Positions 26,101-39,023 of a DNA stretch of 64,000 nt are shown one piece after another. Origin of the DNA: Trichoplax adhaerens. Lineage: Eukaryota > Placozoa > Uniplacotomia > Trichoplacea > Trichoplacidae. Where the stretch lies: the NCBI RefSeq assembly GCF_000150275.1, contig NW_002060944.1, positions 6,608,564-6,672,563 of the forward strand, written 5' to 3'. Numbering within the stretch: the first letter of the stretch is position 1; each line of letters opens with the position of its first letter. A program made the translations under genes and the position numbers. The notes beneath the pieces are model-generated. The model worked only from the letters and a program-made list of their open reading frames with translations. It was not told where the DNA came from and ran no database searches.

Positions 26101-27751
26101 GGCACTATGGCAATTATATGTAATTGGAGCTATCAATAAGTATGTATTGCGATAGTAGCTGTAAGAGCATAATATTGATTACGAATAAGGAGTAGATATG
26201 TGGTCAATATAAGGTAATTCGGTTTTTCATGCTAATTAGAGAAGGGTATGTGACCGAAAGTGGAAGAAAAATTATTCAGTTTCCAGTTACACCAAATTTA
26301 GCTAAGGCGCTTGTAGAATCATGGAAATATAACTGTTGCGACTACCTTCTACCTATAGCAGCAATGCTGTCTGTAGAAAATGTATTCGTTAAACCAGGTA
26401 TTAAGTCTTGTCGGCAAAATTTTCAAAATATTTTTGTTTTAAAAGCTAGAGTAAACCGTTATTGAATACTAGGACGAGAAGATAGGATGGAAGAGGCTAA
26501 CAATGCTCATACAACGCTGGCAGATTTGACTGGTGGAAAAAATGATTTTGCAACTTTACTTTCTGTATATAGTAGCTATCATGATAGGTATGACTATCAC
26601 TTATCTTATTCCCTTCTTTATTCATTCTTTGAATATTTTAATTGCTATTACTGTATAATTTTTATAATTTGTAAACTTAATGATTGCCAGTACTTCGCCT
26701 TCGAGATGGTGTAAAGATAACTATATTCACATGCGAGCTTTGAAAACTGCTACTTCTATCCATAAACAGTTACGGCGAATACTTACAACGATTATGCAGG
26801 TAAAAATTTATTGTCTGTTTTAGATTACTTACTCTACTGTTTTATTTTCATACCTTATTTACAATTAATCATAACTCTTTTTGGACTAGTGGGTAAAAAT
26901 TTAACGAAAGTATTTTATTGAAATTATAACATAGACGGAAGAAAATCAACCAAACCTTTCATCACAAGGGAAATCTAATGAACGACTTCGTCGTTGTTTA
27001 TGCGCTGGCTATTTCTGCAATATTGCGAGAAAGTACTTCAACTGTTGTTATTAAGGATATATTAACTTTCGTTTGTCTCTCTACAGAAGATACTGTAGCT
27101 ATTTACGCAACATTATTATCTCTATGATTACAGATGCGAGGTTGGTCGTAGCTTTCGCACCATGGATGGTCATGGCACCGTTATTTCTATACATCCGTCA
27201 TCAGCGGTATGTCATGACGATAGTTTTAACTCGTATAAAACTTATTGCAAATAAAATGGTTGGCAGAACTCGTATAGATATAGTTGGGCTTCATTTTTGA
27301 TTTTGATTTATAACATTTTATATGATTAGCTTCATGGCAAGGAAGATATGCTTGATTGGATAATATTTCATGAAATAGTATGTACTAGTAGAGTTTACGT
27401 CAGGATAGTTTGTCCGGTGAAACACGAATGGGTGAAAGATTGGCTACCGAGGTTGCACGATGTTGATCCATACGCCTTGAGTCAATGTCTAACAATGGCC
27501 AACAATAGCCAATCTGTGACTGTAACTGATAATACCAACTCCACTCAGAATGATTCATCTGGTATTTGAATGCTCCGTATTTTTGTGCAACTTTTAAAAA
27601 TTTGAATACTTTATACACTATATGATATTTGATGTCGGTTAGTGTAAAGTAATTATTATTTCAATCTATAGACTTTTTACATGAAGAGATCAAGAAGTTG
27701 CAACGTAGAAATACTGGTGAATCAGTTATGGAAGCTAGAGAGCGTTTTTAA
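23110..27751 (+). CDS. DHX40: DEAH-box RNA helicase, DHX40 type
   Basis: Predicted ATP-dependent RNA helicase. Fifteen exons read: 23110-23518, 23979-24145, 24367-24618, 24740-24938, 25046-25145, 25289-25375, 25638-25709, 25948-26139, 26240-26397, 26473-26587, 26691-26799, 26935-27032, 27134-27206, 27330-27561 and 27672-27751; phases agree. Motifs in order: [15 protein letters not shown] (P-loop), [33 protein letters not shown] (DEAH), MSATLN (SAT), [46 protein letters not shown] (motif VI), then the winged-helix/ratchet region ([21 protein letters not shown]) and the OB-like end ([20 protein letters not shown]). The extra blocks [23 protein letters not shown] and the end MEARERF match DHX40 rather than DHX15 or DHX8. 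The start is uncertain: ATG at 23110 or 23284 (MKQNLPIYK). Confidence 0.94.
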
Positions 27752-28743
27752 AGAGAATGAAAGCAAAGAAATAACGCGACAACTGCATACAAGCATGTGC
27801 TGTGTTATTAATAATTAATTAACGCGATTGCTATAAGCAAATTTAAAGAAAACTACAGTCCATACCTGATGGTAATACTGTAGTATTATACAGTGGTATA
27901 CTCATGAGAATATTTTAACAGGATTTATTGATAAATATAGTATTTTAGACAGCAATTGATTACGTTATGTTGTGTTAATATTTCTTCATGATAAAATACC
28001 CATCTCATTCCAGCCAGTAAATACGAATAAACAAATGGCGTGATGTCGTGTAAAAAGATGAATACTGCATGCTGTACTATATCTGTACAATTGTGCTTCA
28101 TAACATATATAATAATGTATTTATACATGCGTTTGTATATAAATGTTGACATTATGCAGTCAATGACTTTATGGGCATGCTGTACCAACTGACTGTATGT
28201 TTAAATTGATGTACTCTTATACTAGTATGTGTTCTATGAATAGGCAGCACAGACCATTTAATTAACGAATTAATTTTTATTTTCTCTCTCTATATTGTTA
28301 GCGGAGTACTTCGGTATAAACATTCTTAAAAGGAGAAAGATTAATTAATTAGCTGGTTATTATAAGTCAGACTGACGTTCTACTATACAGTAGCTGTATG
28401 TAAGTTGCTTGAAGTTTAACGCTGGGTCTATCCTCGTTTGGTGTTTAGCCCGATGTTTAATTCTAGTGACATCTATGATTGTATCGAATAATGATAACTA
28501 TGATAGTAAAAGTGATTGAGGTGAAGACTGCTTGTTTCTTATTGATCAATTATAATTATTAAAAATTACTTGTAACATGAAGATGAAATATTAAAAAATC
28601 CAGTCGACACTACAGTCTTGTGTATTTACTAGTATACTTGAACCTTTGATTTCAATTTTGATTGATTTTCTCTATCGTTTGCTCAACAATAGTAGTACAC
28701 GATGAAAAGTATGGTATTACTTTAAAATATATGACTTACTATA

Positions 28744-28811
28744 AGAACTTCTAATATCCGGAGTCGTCTCCATATTAACCTATCCATATGACTCCGGATA
28801 TTAGAGGTTCT
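28744..28811. repeat. Inverted repeat (22-bp arms, 24-nt loop)
   Basis: Left arm 28744-28765 (agaacttctaatatccggag...) and right arm 28790-28811 (gactccggatattagaggtt...) are reverse complements with one mismatch. The loop is 28766-28789. It sits directly at the start of the satellite array. Confidence 0.9.
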
Positions 28812-28818
28812 ACTTAGA

Positions 28819-29640
28819 CACCTAGTTATCGTGAATTGCAAATGTATGAAATAAGCTACAGTCTATGAGTAGAAATTGTATGAAGCGATTGCTAGTCACT
28901 TTTCAAGTTAGTTTGGCTAATAAAAGTTGTAATTAGAAATATAATTGACTTCGACACCTAGTTATCGTGAATTGCAAATGTAAATGAAATAAGCTACATT
29001 CTACGAGTAGAATTGTATGAAGCGATTGCTAGTCACTTTTCAAGTTAGTTTGGCTAATAAAAGTTGTAATTAGAAATATAATTGACTTCGACACCTAGTT
29101 ATCGTGAATTGCAAATGTATGAAATAAGCTACAGTCTACGAGTAGAAATTGTATGAAGCGATTGCTAGTCACTTTTCAAGTTAGTTTGGCTAATAAAAGT
29201 TGTAATTAGAAATATAATTGACTTCGACACCTAGTTATCGTGAATTGCAAATGTATGAAATAAGCTACAGTCTACGAGTAGAAATTGTATGAAGCGATTG
29301 CTAGTCACTTTTCAAGTTCGTTTGGCTGATAAAAATTGTAATTAGAAATATAATTGACTTCGACACCTAGTTATCGTGAATTGCAAATGTATGAAATAAG
29401 CTACAGTCTACGAGTAGAAATTGTATGAAGCGATTGCTAGTCACTTTTCAAGTTAGTTTGGCTAATAAAAGTTATAATTAGAAATAGAATTGACTTCGAC
29501 ACCTAGTTATCGTGAATTGCAAAAGTATGCAATAAGCTACAGTCTACGAGTAGAATTATATGAAGCAATTGCTAGTCACTTTTCAAGTTAGTCTGGCTAA
29601 TAAAAGTTGTAATTAGAAATAGAATTGAAATATAATCTAA
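28819..29640. repeat. Satellite-like tandem array, 136-bp unit, 6 copies
   Basis: The unit begins cacctagttatcgtgaattg at 28819, 28955, 29092, 29228, 29364 and 29500, a period of 136-137 bp. Shared inner blocks are gaaataagctaca(g/t)tct, gcgattgctagtcactttt and agttagtttggctaataaaa. Copies are highly similar; the last has a few more changes and the array decays into gttgtaattagaaatataat remnants by about 29680. Confidence 0.96.
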
Positions 29641-30815
29641 ATATAATAAAAGTTCTAAGTTGTAATTAGAAATATAATTGAATAATTTTGTTGATTTAAT
29701 TACAGTATAATACTAGCCTAACTATGCACTTGAATTTTATGCAAATTCAGCTCATTGATTTGATTCTATTGTATAGGAAATTTTCAAAAAATAATTTCTA
29801 ATTCTGGAAATTAAATTGAATTAAATCCCAATTAAATCGCTACTTATTGTGATGGACAGCTAGAGGTATCGACCAGTCCATGATTAGAAAACTGCAATAG
29901 TCCGTAAGCTGTACGTCCGCCTGTCTGTAGGATTGGATGTAACTGTGTATAATGATGTCACCTCTGATCATTTTTTTGGCTACTGTATTACAGTAGACAG
30001 TAGGCATCCCTTTTGGCCACGTCCTGTTTAGCCATTATTTTTGCTAACTCTCCTAACTGAGTAATGGTATACTATCAAAAGTAATGTCACCAATGATCCT
30101 GGATCCATTGCAGCCTTCACTCGGCTACAGTCCTTTTAGTCAACCACAATACTTTACACTGTAAGTGCCAAGCTGCAGTACGGTACGGTACTGGTCCGTG
30201 CTGTACCGGTACGGTACCGGAAGGGGAGGCAACATGGCTGGTCAGCCTACTTTCCCCTCGTCCATTTTCCATACTCAAGCTGTCAAGTGGAAGCACTGTA
30301 TGGACACTATAGTCTATCCAGGCCAAGCCTCGATGGCGGCGCTGACTAATGCCGCTTGCTGCTTTGCTCTTCTCTATATAAAGAAAGCGTGCTAATGGTT
30401 AGGAGAATATTGGAATAAATGATGTATATCCAGCGCAAACTACTGTAAGGTAGAAAGATTAGGATCGATTTTTCACTAGAGAAGAAGTAGGCGTTAGTGG
30501 AAAGCATCGAAGAAGGAGAAGGAGAAGGAGTAGGATAAGGCCGTAGGTAGATCGCCAGACCGATGTGGTAGAGACAACGACGATTGGGTTATCACTATCG
30601 ATTTTGTTGTTGAGATCGATTTTAGCTTTGGGGGAAAATTGACTTGGATGGGATTACGCCTATGTTGCAGTGAACAGCTTAGCAAGATCTGGAGTAGCTT
30701 TCTTGTCGGCTGATTGGGATCGTATTCTACCATCGTTGGTGTTGCTTGTCTCATTTTCTCATCATTCTATTGGACTTGATCGTTTTTCCTCCATCATTCT
30801 GACTTCATTAGCGAG

Positions 30816-33800
30816 ATGACGGAGACCGTAACCGTGGTAACTACAGCCGTCAACGGCGATTCGCAACGAGTTTTAGGCAAGTACTGCATAAACTTCATCA
30901 AGGAAAGAAATCAACAACCCTAATCAGCTTTTGATCATCATCCTAGACTAACTTACCTTTAGTCAACTTGTTCTAGCGGATGCTTACGATCATCAGTGAT
31001 AGTAGAAGTAGTGGAAGAGTCATTTTGATAAAACAAGTTGGCCAAGTCTAGCAGTCTCATTCCATTCGTATTGCATTGGATCGTACTGTTAACAGTCTTC
31101 TTTTAATCAAGGTTGATTTCTCGTCTACAAATTGAATTAATGAAGTCGACTACCTTACTGTAGGTTAAACATGCCTTGATGACTGCCAAGGGGCGGTATG
31201 GATCAAGGAAAATAGCTTATCAAAAGTCCAACGATCTTTTTTTATTAGTTACTGGATTGTATTTGATCGTACTTTGTCTTCGTTTAATGAGGATTCATTT
31301 CTCGCCTACAAATTAAATTGAGTTAAGTAATAGACTAGCATGCCTTCGTAATCTGTTTAGACAGTGGCATAGGCATTCCTTGATGAGTGCCAAGAGTAGG
31401 AGAAGAGTTGTTTTTCTTCATCAAAATAAGTTGTCAAAGTCCAGCCATCTCATTCTATTTGTATTGGATTGCATTTTATCCTATTTTCGTCTTTCTTTCA
31501 TGAACCTTGATTTCTCGTCCTATAAACTAAATGGATAACGTAGACATGCCTTACTCTAGGATAGGCATTCCATGATGAATGCCTATCCTAGCAATGATGG
31601 AGAAAACAAGTTGTTCAATATTGAACCTTCTTATTAGATTAGGATTTCATTGCATTTTGTCATCGTACTTTCGCCTTTGTTTGATTAGGATTGATAGCTC
31701 ACCTATATGTTGAATTGAATTTATAAAGTAGCCGACTACAGTAACATAGACATTCCTTGATGAATGCCAAGGAGTCGTGGAACTGTGTGTATTGATGAAG
31801 AAAAAACAAGTTGTCAAAGTCCAACGAACTCATTCCATTCGTATTGGATTGCATTTTGTCGTACTTTCGCCTTCGTTTAATTCAGGTTGATTTCTCGTCT
31901 ATAAATTACATTTATAAAGTAGTAGACGAATATGCCTTCGTAATCTGCTTTACAGTAGCATAGGTATTGCTTGATCAGTGCCAAAGAGTAGTGAAAGAGT
32001 TGTATTGATGAAGAAAAACAAGTTGTCAAAGTCCTACAATCTCATTCGATTAATAACATGACATTAAAGAGGCAATTTATAATACAGTTCTTTCGTCTTC
32101 GTTAAAGGTTAATTTCTCGACTATATAGTTGAATTTATAAAGTAATAGTAGACTAATATGCCTTAGTAAACGCGTTTTAGCTTATGGATATCACGATCAC
32201 GGTCAGGTAGAGTGGAAGAATGGTATTGATAAAGAAAGAGACGTAGTCAAAATCTAGCCATTTCAAGCAAGTTAAAGAGGCATTGAGTTGTACTTTTGCC
32301 TCCGTGATTTCTTGCCTACAAATTGAATTTTTAAATTAGCAGATTAACATGCCTTAGTGAACTAGTCATAGCTAATATATGCAACGATCAATATCAACCG
32401 ATCATTATTAGATTTGAAGAGTCATTTTGGAATACTTTTATCTTCACTTACGTTGATTTTTCGTCTCCTAATTGAAGTAATGAAGTAGTAGACTAGCTTA
32501 GCTTAGTTGACTTGCAATAATTGATCTATTCATATCATCAATACTTTAGAGAAGACTAGAAATAGTTATAGCTATTGATAGAAAAAAGGACGTTGTGAAG
32601 GTCTAGCAATCTCGTCTGGTTGTTATTGAATTGAGGAGACATTGAGTACTATATTCGTTCTCTACTTGGATTGAGTTCTCCTTTTATAAAATTGAATTGA
32701 AAATTGGAGTTAAAACGATATTAACAGTAACTCTCCAATCGTGATTATAAAGTGACTCTGGTACCTCGTAAATAGAAATACTAATGGACGATAATCGTTA
32801 TGATGTTCATCGTTGGCAATTTATTATTATGGAGATCGATACTATATAGTAGAGGATAAATGTCTAGAGTCTAGTGATGGTTTTAATGTATCTGATATCA
32901 GCTACTTATTCAATTTGGTTATTCAAACACTTGTGTTAGTATTTTTTCTCTCATTTTTTGTACCCCTTTCGCTTAGTCATAACTTCAGTTATCTTCTCGT
33001 CAAGATTTCAGTCGATTCTTGAATAGTTTGTTTCCCCTTAATACAGATTTTCAATAGATGGGTCGTAAATCAGAATAGAAGGAGTGGTAAACTAGAAGTC
33101 AGGATAAGTTAGTCTACTGTCGAAATAGAAGAAGGATCATGTTGATTCTGAGGGAAAAAATGGCGTGCGTGTAGTTCAACTTAATTTCTTTGTCAATACT
33201 TGTTATTTAAAGCTGTTATCAATTCATTGTTCGATTTTATTTATATTATCATTATTTTCCTATTTATACAACATGTAGAATTAGATGACAAGGATAAGAG
33301 ATTGTTAGAACATATTCACAAATTAAAGGCTAAATTAGAGAAAGAAATTCAGGTAAGATTCCATGATTATTTTCCCACTGTGTATTGACCGATTGATTTG
33401 CGTTATAGTCATATCAAAGTAGTTTTGATTTGGTCATTTTTACCGATTGGTGTAATCGCCTTTTTGTTTAAGATACTTGTGTACGATATTATATCCCTAA
33501 TTTCGGATAGACTGTATTCACTACCATGGACTACTCAATCTACGTAGTGGTCTTATGTCGCAATTTATTATTACGTTGATTACAGTAGTGTATATTTAGT
33601 TTTCGTTGCTATTCGAAACAGCACTAGCTATCTTGATTGAAGATTGTTATCGTAAAGAAAGGCAACTATCTTAAGAATTTCATTGATTAATTTAGTAACA
33701 CTATCGTACACATGGAATGCGTTAACACATGCATAAGTTACAGTATAACTTTGGAAATATGGGTTACAGACGTAATATTGTTTACTGCTACTTTATTGAC

Positions 33801-36800
33801 TGTGAATCTTTATTAAAGTTATTATTGATCGTATTTATTATAGCATTACAGTCATCAAAGATACAACGGTAAAATTTCGATCTATTAAACAATTAACTAG
33901 CATCTACTTGGATGCATCAAGGATAAGTTAAATGGCCAGTTTAGATTCCAATAGGAATACAATCGTTTCTGTAATTTCAGTTGTATTGAAAGATGCAATA
34001 ATTAGGGTAATCTACAGTAGGATATATTCGACTTAAAATGTCATCTATGCTCGCTTTCGAAGTTAATTTGTAATAGTATTAAGGAATTGACAAAATATTT
34101 TCAAAATATTATTTATCTGTATATTAGTTAAAAAGAGATTTAAATAGACATAATCAGCTATCTAGAACACTTAAACCATCATCTAAAAAATAGGTGTAAT
34201 TCAATTTTATATACTGAATGTCACGGGAACTGGACAATTCTATTTGTTGGCAATATAGTTGCTACTTTAGCTGTTATGGAGTCGTGAAAAAAATACTTCT
34301 TTTATGCATGTTATTTGCTTAGGGCATAATCTCAGTTCGAGTTAAAATAAGGGGACCAAATTTTTATTCTATCTATGTATAGAAGAGAATAACATCCGTG
34401 TTCAAGATAGCTATTGAGATCATTGGTTAAAATACATAGCAAATCCTTGCTGCACAGTTTAATCGAGATTCGAAACCTGAATGCTCTAGAAGCATACCAT
34501 TTTAAAACCATTTTAAAACCATTTTATAAATGCATGTCTTGAGTATGGCCATTTCTTAGATAGCTGTCTTCCTCTTCTTCTTCTATTGTCTATTCACAAC
34601 CGAAAATAAAAGATTTTTTTTTTACGTTTAAATTCTTTTCATACTACAAGTATTGCTTTGAATGTTATTCTTTGCTAACAACAGCAATTTTACTATACAA
34701 TCGTTAATGGCACTTTCAATGTCGTACTTGGAAGTGATTACAACATCATGCCTTCAAGTTTCAAAGTCCATTTCTCATTCGCTACCCTTGATAACATCGA
34801 ACTAATTTACAAATCAGAAACTTTTTGAATTGACGTTAGTATGCTTGCAAGGCAATGGTAGAACCATGTTAGATGTTAATGAAACTGAAGTCAATTTAAT
34901 TTTTCGCATGGATTCCAATGAAACTAGAATAGAAATACAGCCTTTTTTTTGGTACATAGCGGAAGTGATTCACTCTATAAGGAGTATGAAAAATTATTTA
35001 CCATCATCAAAGCATGAAGGACTGTTTATTTATAGTCGTCTATAAATTGAATGTAGGAAACTTTAAAAAATGAGTGTAAAGAGAAAAAAATGGATAAGTT
35101 TGTTATATTCTACTTTAAATCCTTTTAACATGGTGCGATTAAATTAAATTATTCTATAAGGAGTATAAAAAATTATTTACCATCATCAAAGCATGGAGGA
35201 CTATTTATTTGTAGTCACCTGCAAATTGAATACAGGAAACTTTAAAAAATGAGCGTAAAGAAAAAATAATGATTGGTTGTTATATTCTCCTTTAAATTTT
35301 TTAACATGGTGCGATTAAATTGAATTATTTACCTATAGAACTCCTATATCGCTTTATTGGCGTTGCTAATTAATGAAAATAGTAATATAGAATTGATATG
35401 ATTTTACAAAGCTTCACTTGTTACGTCTTAACTAATGTTAATTAAGGTGTGTTGCACCTGTTTTACACATGATAAATTTAAATGTCCTCCAACAGCCAGC
35501 AGCAATCTAATTGCTGTAATCATGATAGCTATAGATGCTAAAAAATTAAAGTCTAACTTGGACGCAATAACATTTAACCCCTCTAAATCGTACTCATCAT
35601 TCGATATAATATCATCTTTACAATGACAAGTGCATTAATCCAATAGTTTAGTTAATATTAAAAATAGGCGTCCATCACTAGAAAGGAATTAATTTAAGAT
35701 TACACTTTTCAGATCGTCCTTTGAGTGTCGATCAATACCCATACGTTTAGGATTTTCTTTGCTTTTTTTCATACTTGTGAGCTTATCTTGGAGTATCGAA
35801 CAGATCATGCACATTTTGAATTTATAACTTTTATTGTGCTTTACTGGTTTCCTTTATGACTGTATGGTTAGTACATTTATAGAATTCAATGTAGTAAATT
35901 AAAATAGATGAGATCCATTTATCGTACTAGTGTTGTACATATAGCGGTATTTAATTGAATGATATTTAATTAACGGAAATATGGATATTGAATGATACAT
36001 GTGAGCAGTTATTAGCCTGCGTTCGATTTATCTTATACTTGTATAATTTCTTGTAAATTCTTTACTGAACCACTATTTTTTAGTACAAAAATTCAACATT
36101 AACCATTTTGTGTCATCACTTACAAGCAATGATAACCTGTGCATGAATAGAATTACTTCTAATGATATTTCTTAATCAATACTACTTACTCTGTATCTAG
36201 CGGTATTCTTTTCGCTATCTTCTACTGAATTGAACTAACCCATATAAAGTTTTAAAAAACGATTAAATTACGTGACCGATTCGTTTACACTAGTTATATC
36301 TGTTTGATATAGTTTATTAGAATTAGTTGTACTATTCCCTGATATTGGAATAAATTTTATTGAATAAGAATTTTCACATTTCTAAAATCAAGTTGACTGT
36401 GGCTCATTATTCATGGGTACCAAGGCTAATGACTACCCATTCTGGTATTTAGCTGTGCTTTATAAAGTTTGTCTATTATCTTTTCATTCAAAAAATAGGA
36501 TCTTAAAAATGATATCTCCGAACTTACGAAAGATATGGAGGTATTGGAAGCTACTTTTACGGAAAGGTATGCCAAATATCATGCAGTATATGAGTCAATG
36601 TAGGAAAATTCAATTTATAGTGAATAACCTTACTATTATTAAGAATATTAACGGATTATCGAATTCGGTCACTCACCTACAGTGATAGTAAAAATAGTGC
36701 AAGAGCAAGTGAATTACACATTGGAAGGAAAAAATTTAATATGTCAGCACCGAAGGTAATCCCAACAAATTAGTTGGCCATGTTATAGAAATGTTATTTT

Positions 36801-39023
36801 GGCCAAGTTCTAGTGAATTAATTGTTATTGGGTGACTTTTTAAAAGTCAGAAAGATTTGATATCGTAATGGCTATATTAATACATAATAATTGATACTAA
36901 TATGAAATCGGTATATACACGTAGGGTATCGATTATTTAGAATCTGTTGGATTATTAAATCATACCTGTCAAGATATTGCGCAGTTTTTAAGTAAAATGG
37001 AGGGCCTTAGTAAAATACAGATTGGAGAGTATTTGGGAGAGAAGTAAGTTACTATCGGTCATACTGTATATTGTAAATATTAACTTAACGGAATTACTCA
37101 CAGCGATATAATTTCATTGTTTTATCTATATTATCTAGTTGTAAAGAATCTGTCATACTGACAGTAGTACATTATTATTATTATATTATTATTATAGCAA
37201 AGAATTCAACTTAAAAGTTCTGAATGAATTTGTTCGTATACATGTCTTTTCGAATTTGTCCTTGGTAGATGCATTAAGGTTAGTTAACATTTGTCAAGGG
37301 ATTTATATGTGACAGTTTTATTGTACTGTTTGGTGAAGAAATTTCTGTTATCTTTAAATCTAACTACTTCTCGTAGGCAATTATTGGCTAGCTTTCGTCT
37401 ACCTGGGGAAGCTCAAAAGATTGATAGAATGATGGAATGCTTCGCCCAGCATTATTGTACTAGTAATCCTGGCGTATTTACAAATTCTGGTAGGAACTAT
37501 CAAAATTAAAATTTTAAAAATAGCCTCTTTTATGTATTATTGCCATATGTAATAAAAGTACTATATATAATAAAGCAAATTAAATCTATCAGTTACTCTG
37601 GTTGCTGTCGTAATTATTAATCTATCACCTTCAATCTCTTATAGACACTTGTTATGTAGTGTCCTTCTCACTAATTATGCTCAATACGACCTTGCATAAT
37701 CCAAGTGTCAAAGAAAAGGTAGGGGACATTTTATGACGTTATTAATCTATACATTTATCATTTTCAACGCGTCCCGAGAGCTTTATTGTCAACATTTTAT
37801 TAATTCCTGTTCACTGTACTAGACGACACTTGAGCAATTTATTTCTATGAATCGTGGTATCAATAACGGTGGCGATCTTCCCAGAGAGCTATTAGTCGTA
37901 AGTTTACGTTCTATTACTGTGATTAAAGAACCACTATTTAAAAACAGTTGGAATCTGTACAAGAATTTATTGTTTGGTTTCATTAAAATTAGACTTTGTT
38001 TGAAGATATTAAAAGTAAACCATTTAAAATACCAGAAGATGACGGAAGTGATTTAACTTATACGTTTTTTAACCCTGATCGAGAGGGTTGGCTTGTGAAA
38101 GAAGGTACTTTTACGTTCTGTCATTCATAAATAAATTTCTACTATTTTTTGTTCTTAAATAAAACTAATGTAAGCAATAAGTCTATTTTAATGGCATATA
38201 TCTTTTCTACTGCTAACTATCTTTATAGGTGGTAATTATAAGTCATGGAGGCGTAGATGGTTTATTTTAACGGATAATTGCCTATATTATTTTCGAAATA
38301 CAACGGTAAGGAGCCGCGCAAGTAATAAATATATTTCTGTAATACTAGATGTACTAGTAATCAAGCAAGTAGCTCCAGTATTGAATTAATTTAGACAATC
38401 GGTGATAATGATGAAAAAATTTTTCCCTACTTTGTATAATATTGATTGTATTATACGGATATCGTTTATATTTCAGGATAAAGAACCACGCGGTATTATA
38501 CCTTTAGAGAATCTAAATGTTCGCGATTGTCCGGATTCTAAGCGCCCCGTAAGTAAATAAAATATTTATTTTCGTAAATTTACTACAATGTTCAATGTTA
38601 TCCCATACTAAATTAATGTTATTATTTTAGTTCTGTTTTGAAATTTTTTCCTCGGGGGTTATTAAGGCTTGCAAAACTGATTCTGATGGTCGTGTTGTAG
38701 AGGGTATGTGATTCAACTGTTTCTAATACAGAATTTCCGTTGTTGACTATTTTCTTGACAGTCTATATCTTGATGATATTGTAGGTAATCATAGTGTTTA
38801 TCGTATTGCTGCTTCGAATGTTACTGAAAAAGATGAGTGGATGAAATCTATTCAGTAAGTAACGAATAAAGCGCATAAATAATAAAACCAAAATGAAATA
38901 AGATTATACTAATAAGCACTAAAATAATCTTTTTTTCACTACTATATTAGAGCTAGTATTAGTAATGATCCATTTTATGAAAAATTGCGTGCTAGAAAAA
39001 AGAAGGCTTCTAATGCATCTTAA
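30816..39023 (+). CDS. Cytohesin (ARF guanine nucleotide exchange factor)
   Basis: ARF-GEF with coiled coil, Sec7 and PH domains; recruits to phosphoinositide membranes and activates ARF GTPases. Fifteen exons read: 30816-30876, 33279-33352, 36499-36566, 36683-36755, 36925-37043, 37198-37278, 37377-37489, 37645-37718, 37823-37897, 37993-38104, 38229-38305, 38477-38548, 38631-38703, 38785-38854 and 38951-39023; phases agree. Coiled coil: [20 protein letters not shown]. Sec7: [40 protein letters not shown] (with the catalytic Glu of LPGEAQ), [103 protein letters not shown]. Basic tail: [13 protein letters not shown]-stop. Exon 1 ([10 protein letters not shown]...) is the least certain: it joins exon 2 in phase only through a GC donor. 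Vertebrates have four paralogues (CYTH1-4), so no symbol is given. Confidence 0.94.
30877..33278 (+). other. Probable GC-AG first intron of the cytohesin gene
   Basis: Exon 1 ends GTTTTAG directly before gcaagt, the usual strong context of GC donors; exon 2 starts after acatgtag. Joining them keeps phase 1 and gives ...SQRVL-ELDDKDK. No suitable GT donor was seen at the end of this open frame. Confidence 0.55.
31034..32640. repeat. Degenerate tandem array, ~190-220 bp units, in cytohesin intron 1
   Basis: The block 'aacaagttgtcaaagtcc(a)' followed by 'ctcattc.attcgtattgga' recurs at about 31034, 31215, 31425, 31610, 31803, 32018, 32245 and 32590. Each unit then has 'cttcgtttaat..ggttgatttctcgtc', 'aaattgaatt' and 'agtagactaacatgcctt'. 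Copies are clearly diverged. Confidence 0.8.
34974..35330. repeat. Tandem duplication, period 179 bp, in cytohesin intron 2
   Basis: Copies start tctataaggagtat at 34974 and 35153. Both continue aaaaattatttaccatcatc, aaactttaaaaaatgag and taacatggtgcgattaaatt. Divergence is modest. Confidence 0.9.

Larger units (their letters stand above)
27752..30815. other. Intergenic region with hairpin and satellite array
   Basis: AT-rich sequence after DHX40. It carries a 22-bp-arm hairpin (28744-28811), a 136-bp tandem array (28819-29640), a small GTAC/GGTACC palindrome cluster near 30176-30225, and the region just upstream of the cytohesin start. No coding exon recognised. Confidence 0.6.

Noticed and set aside
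34830-35045. 71-codon frame (+) as an extra cytohesin exon
   Set aside because: Starts at TTG, overlaps a tandem duplication in intron 2, and the coiled coil already joins 33352 to 36499 in phase.
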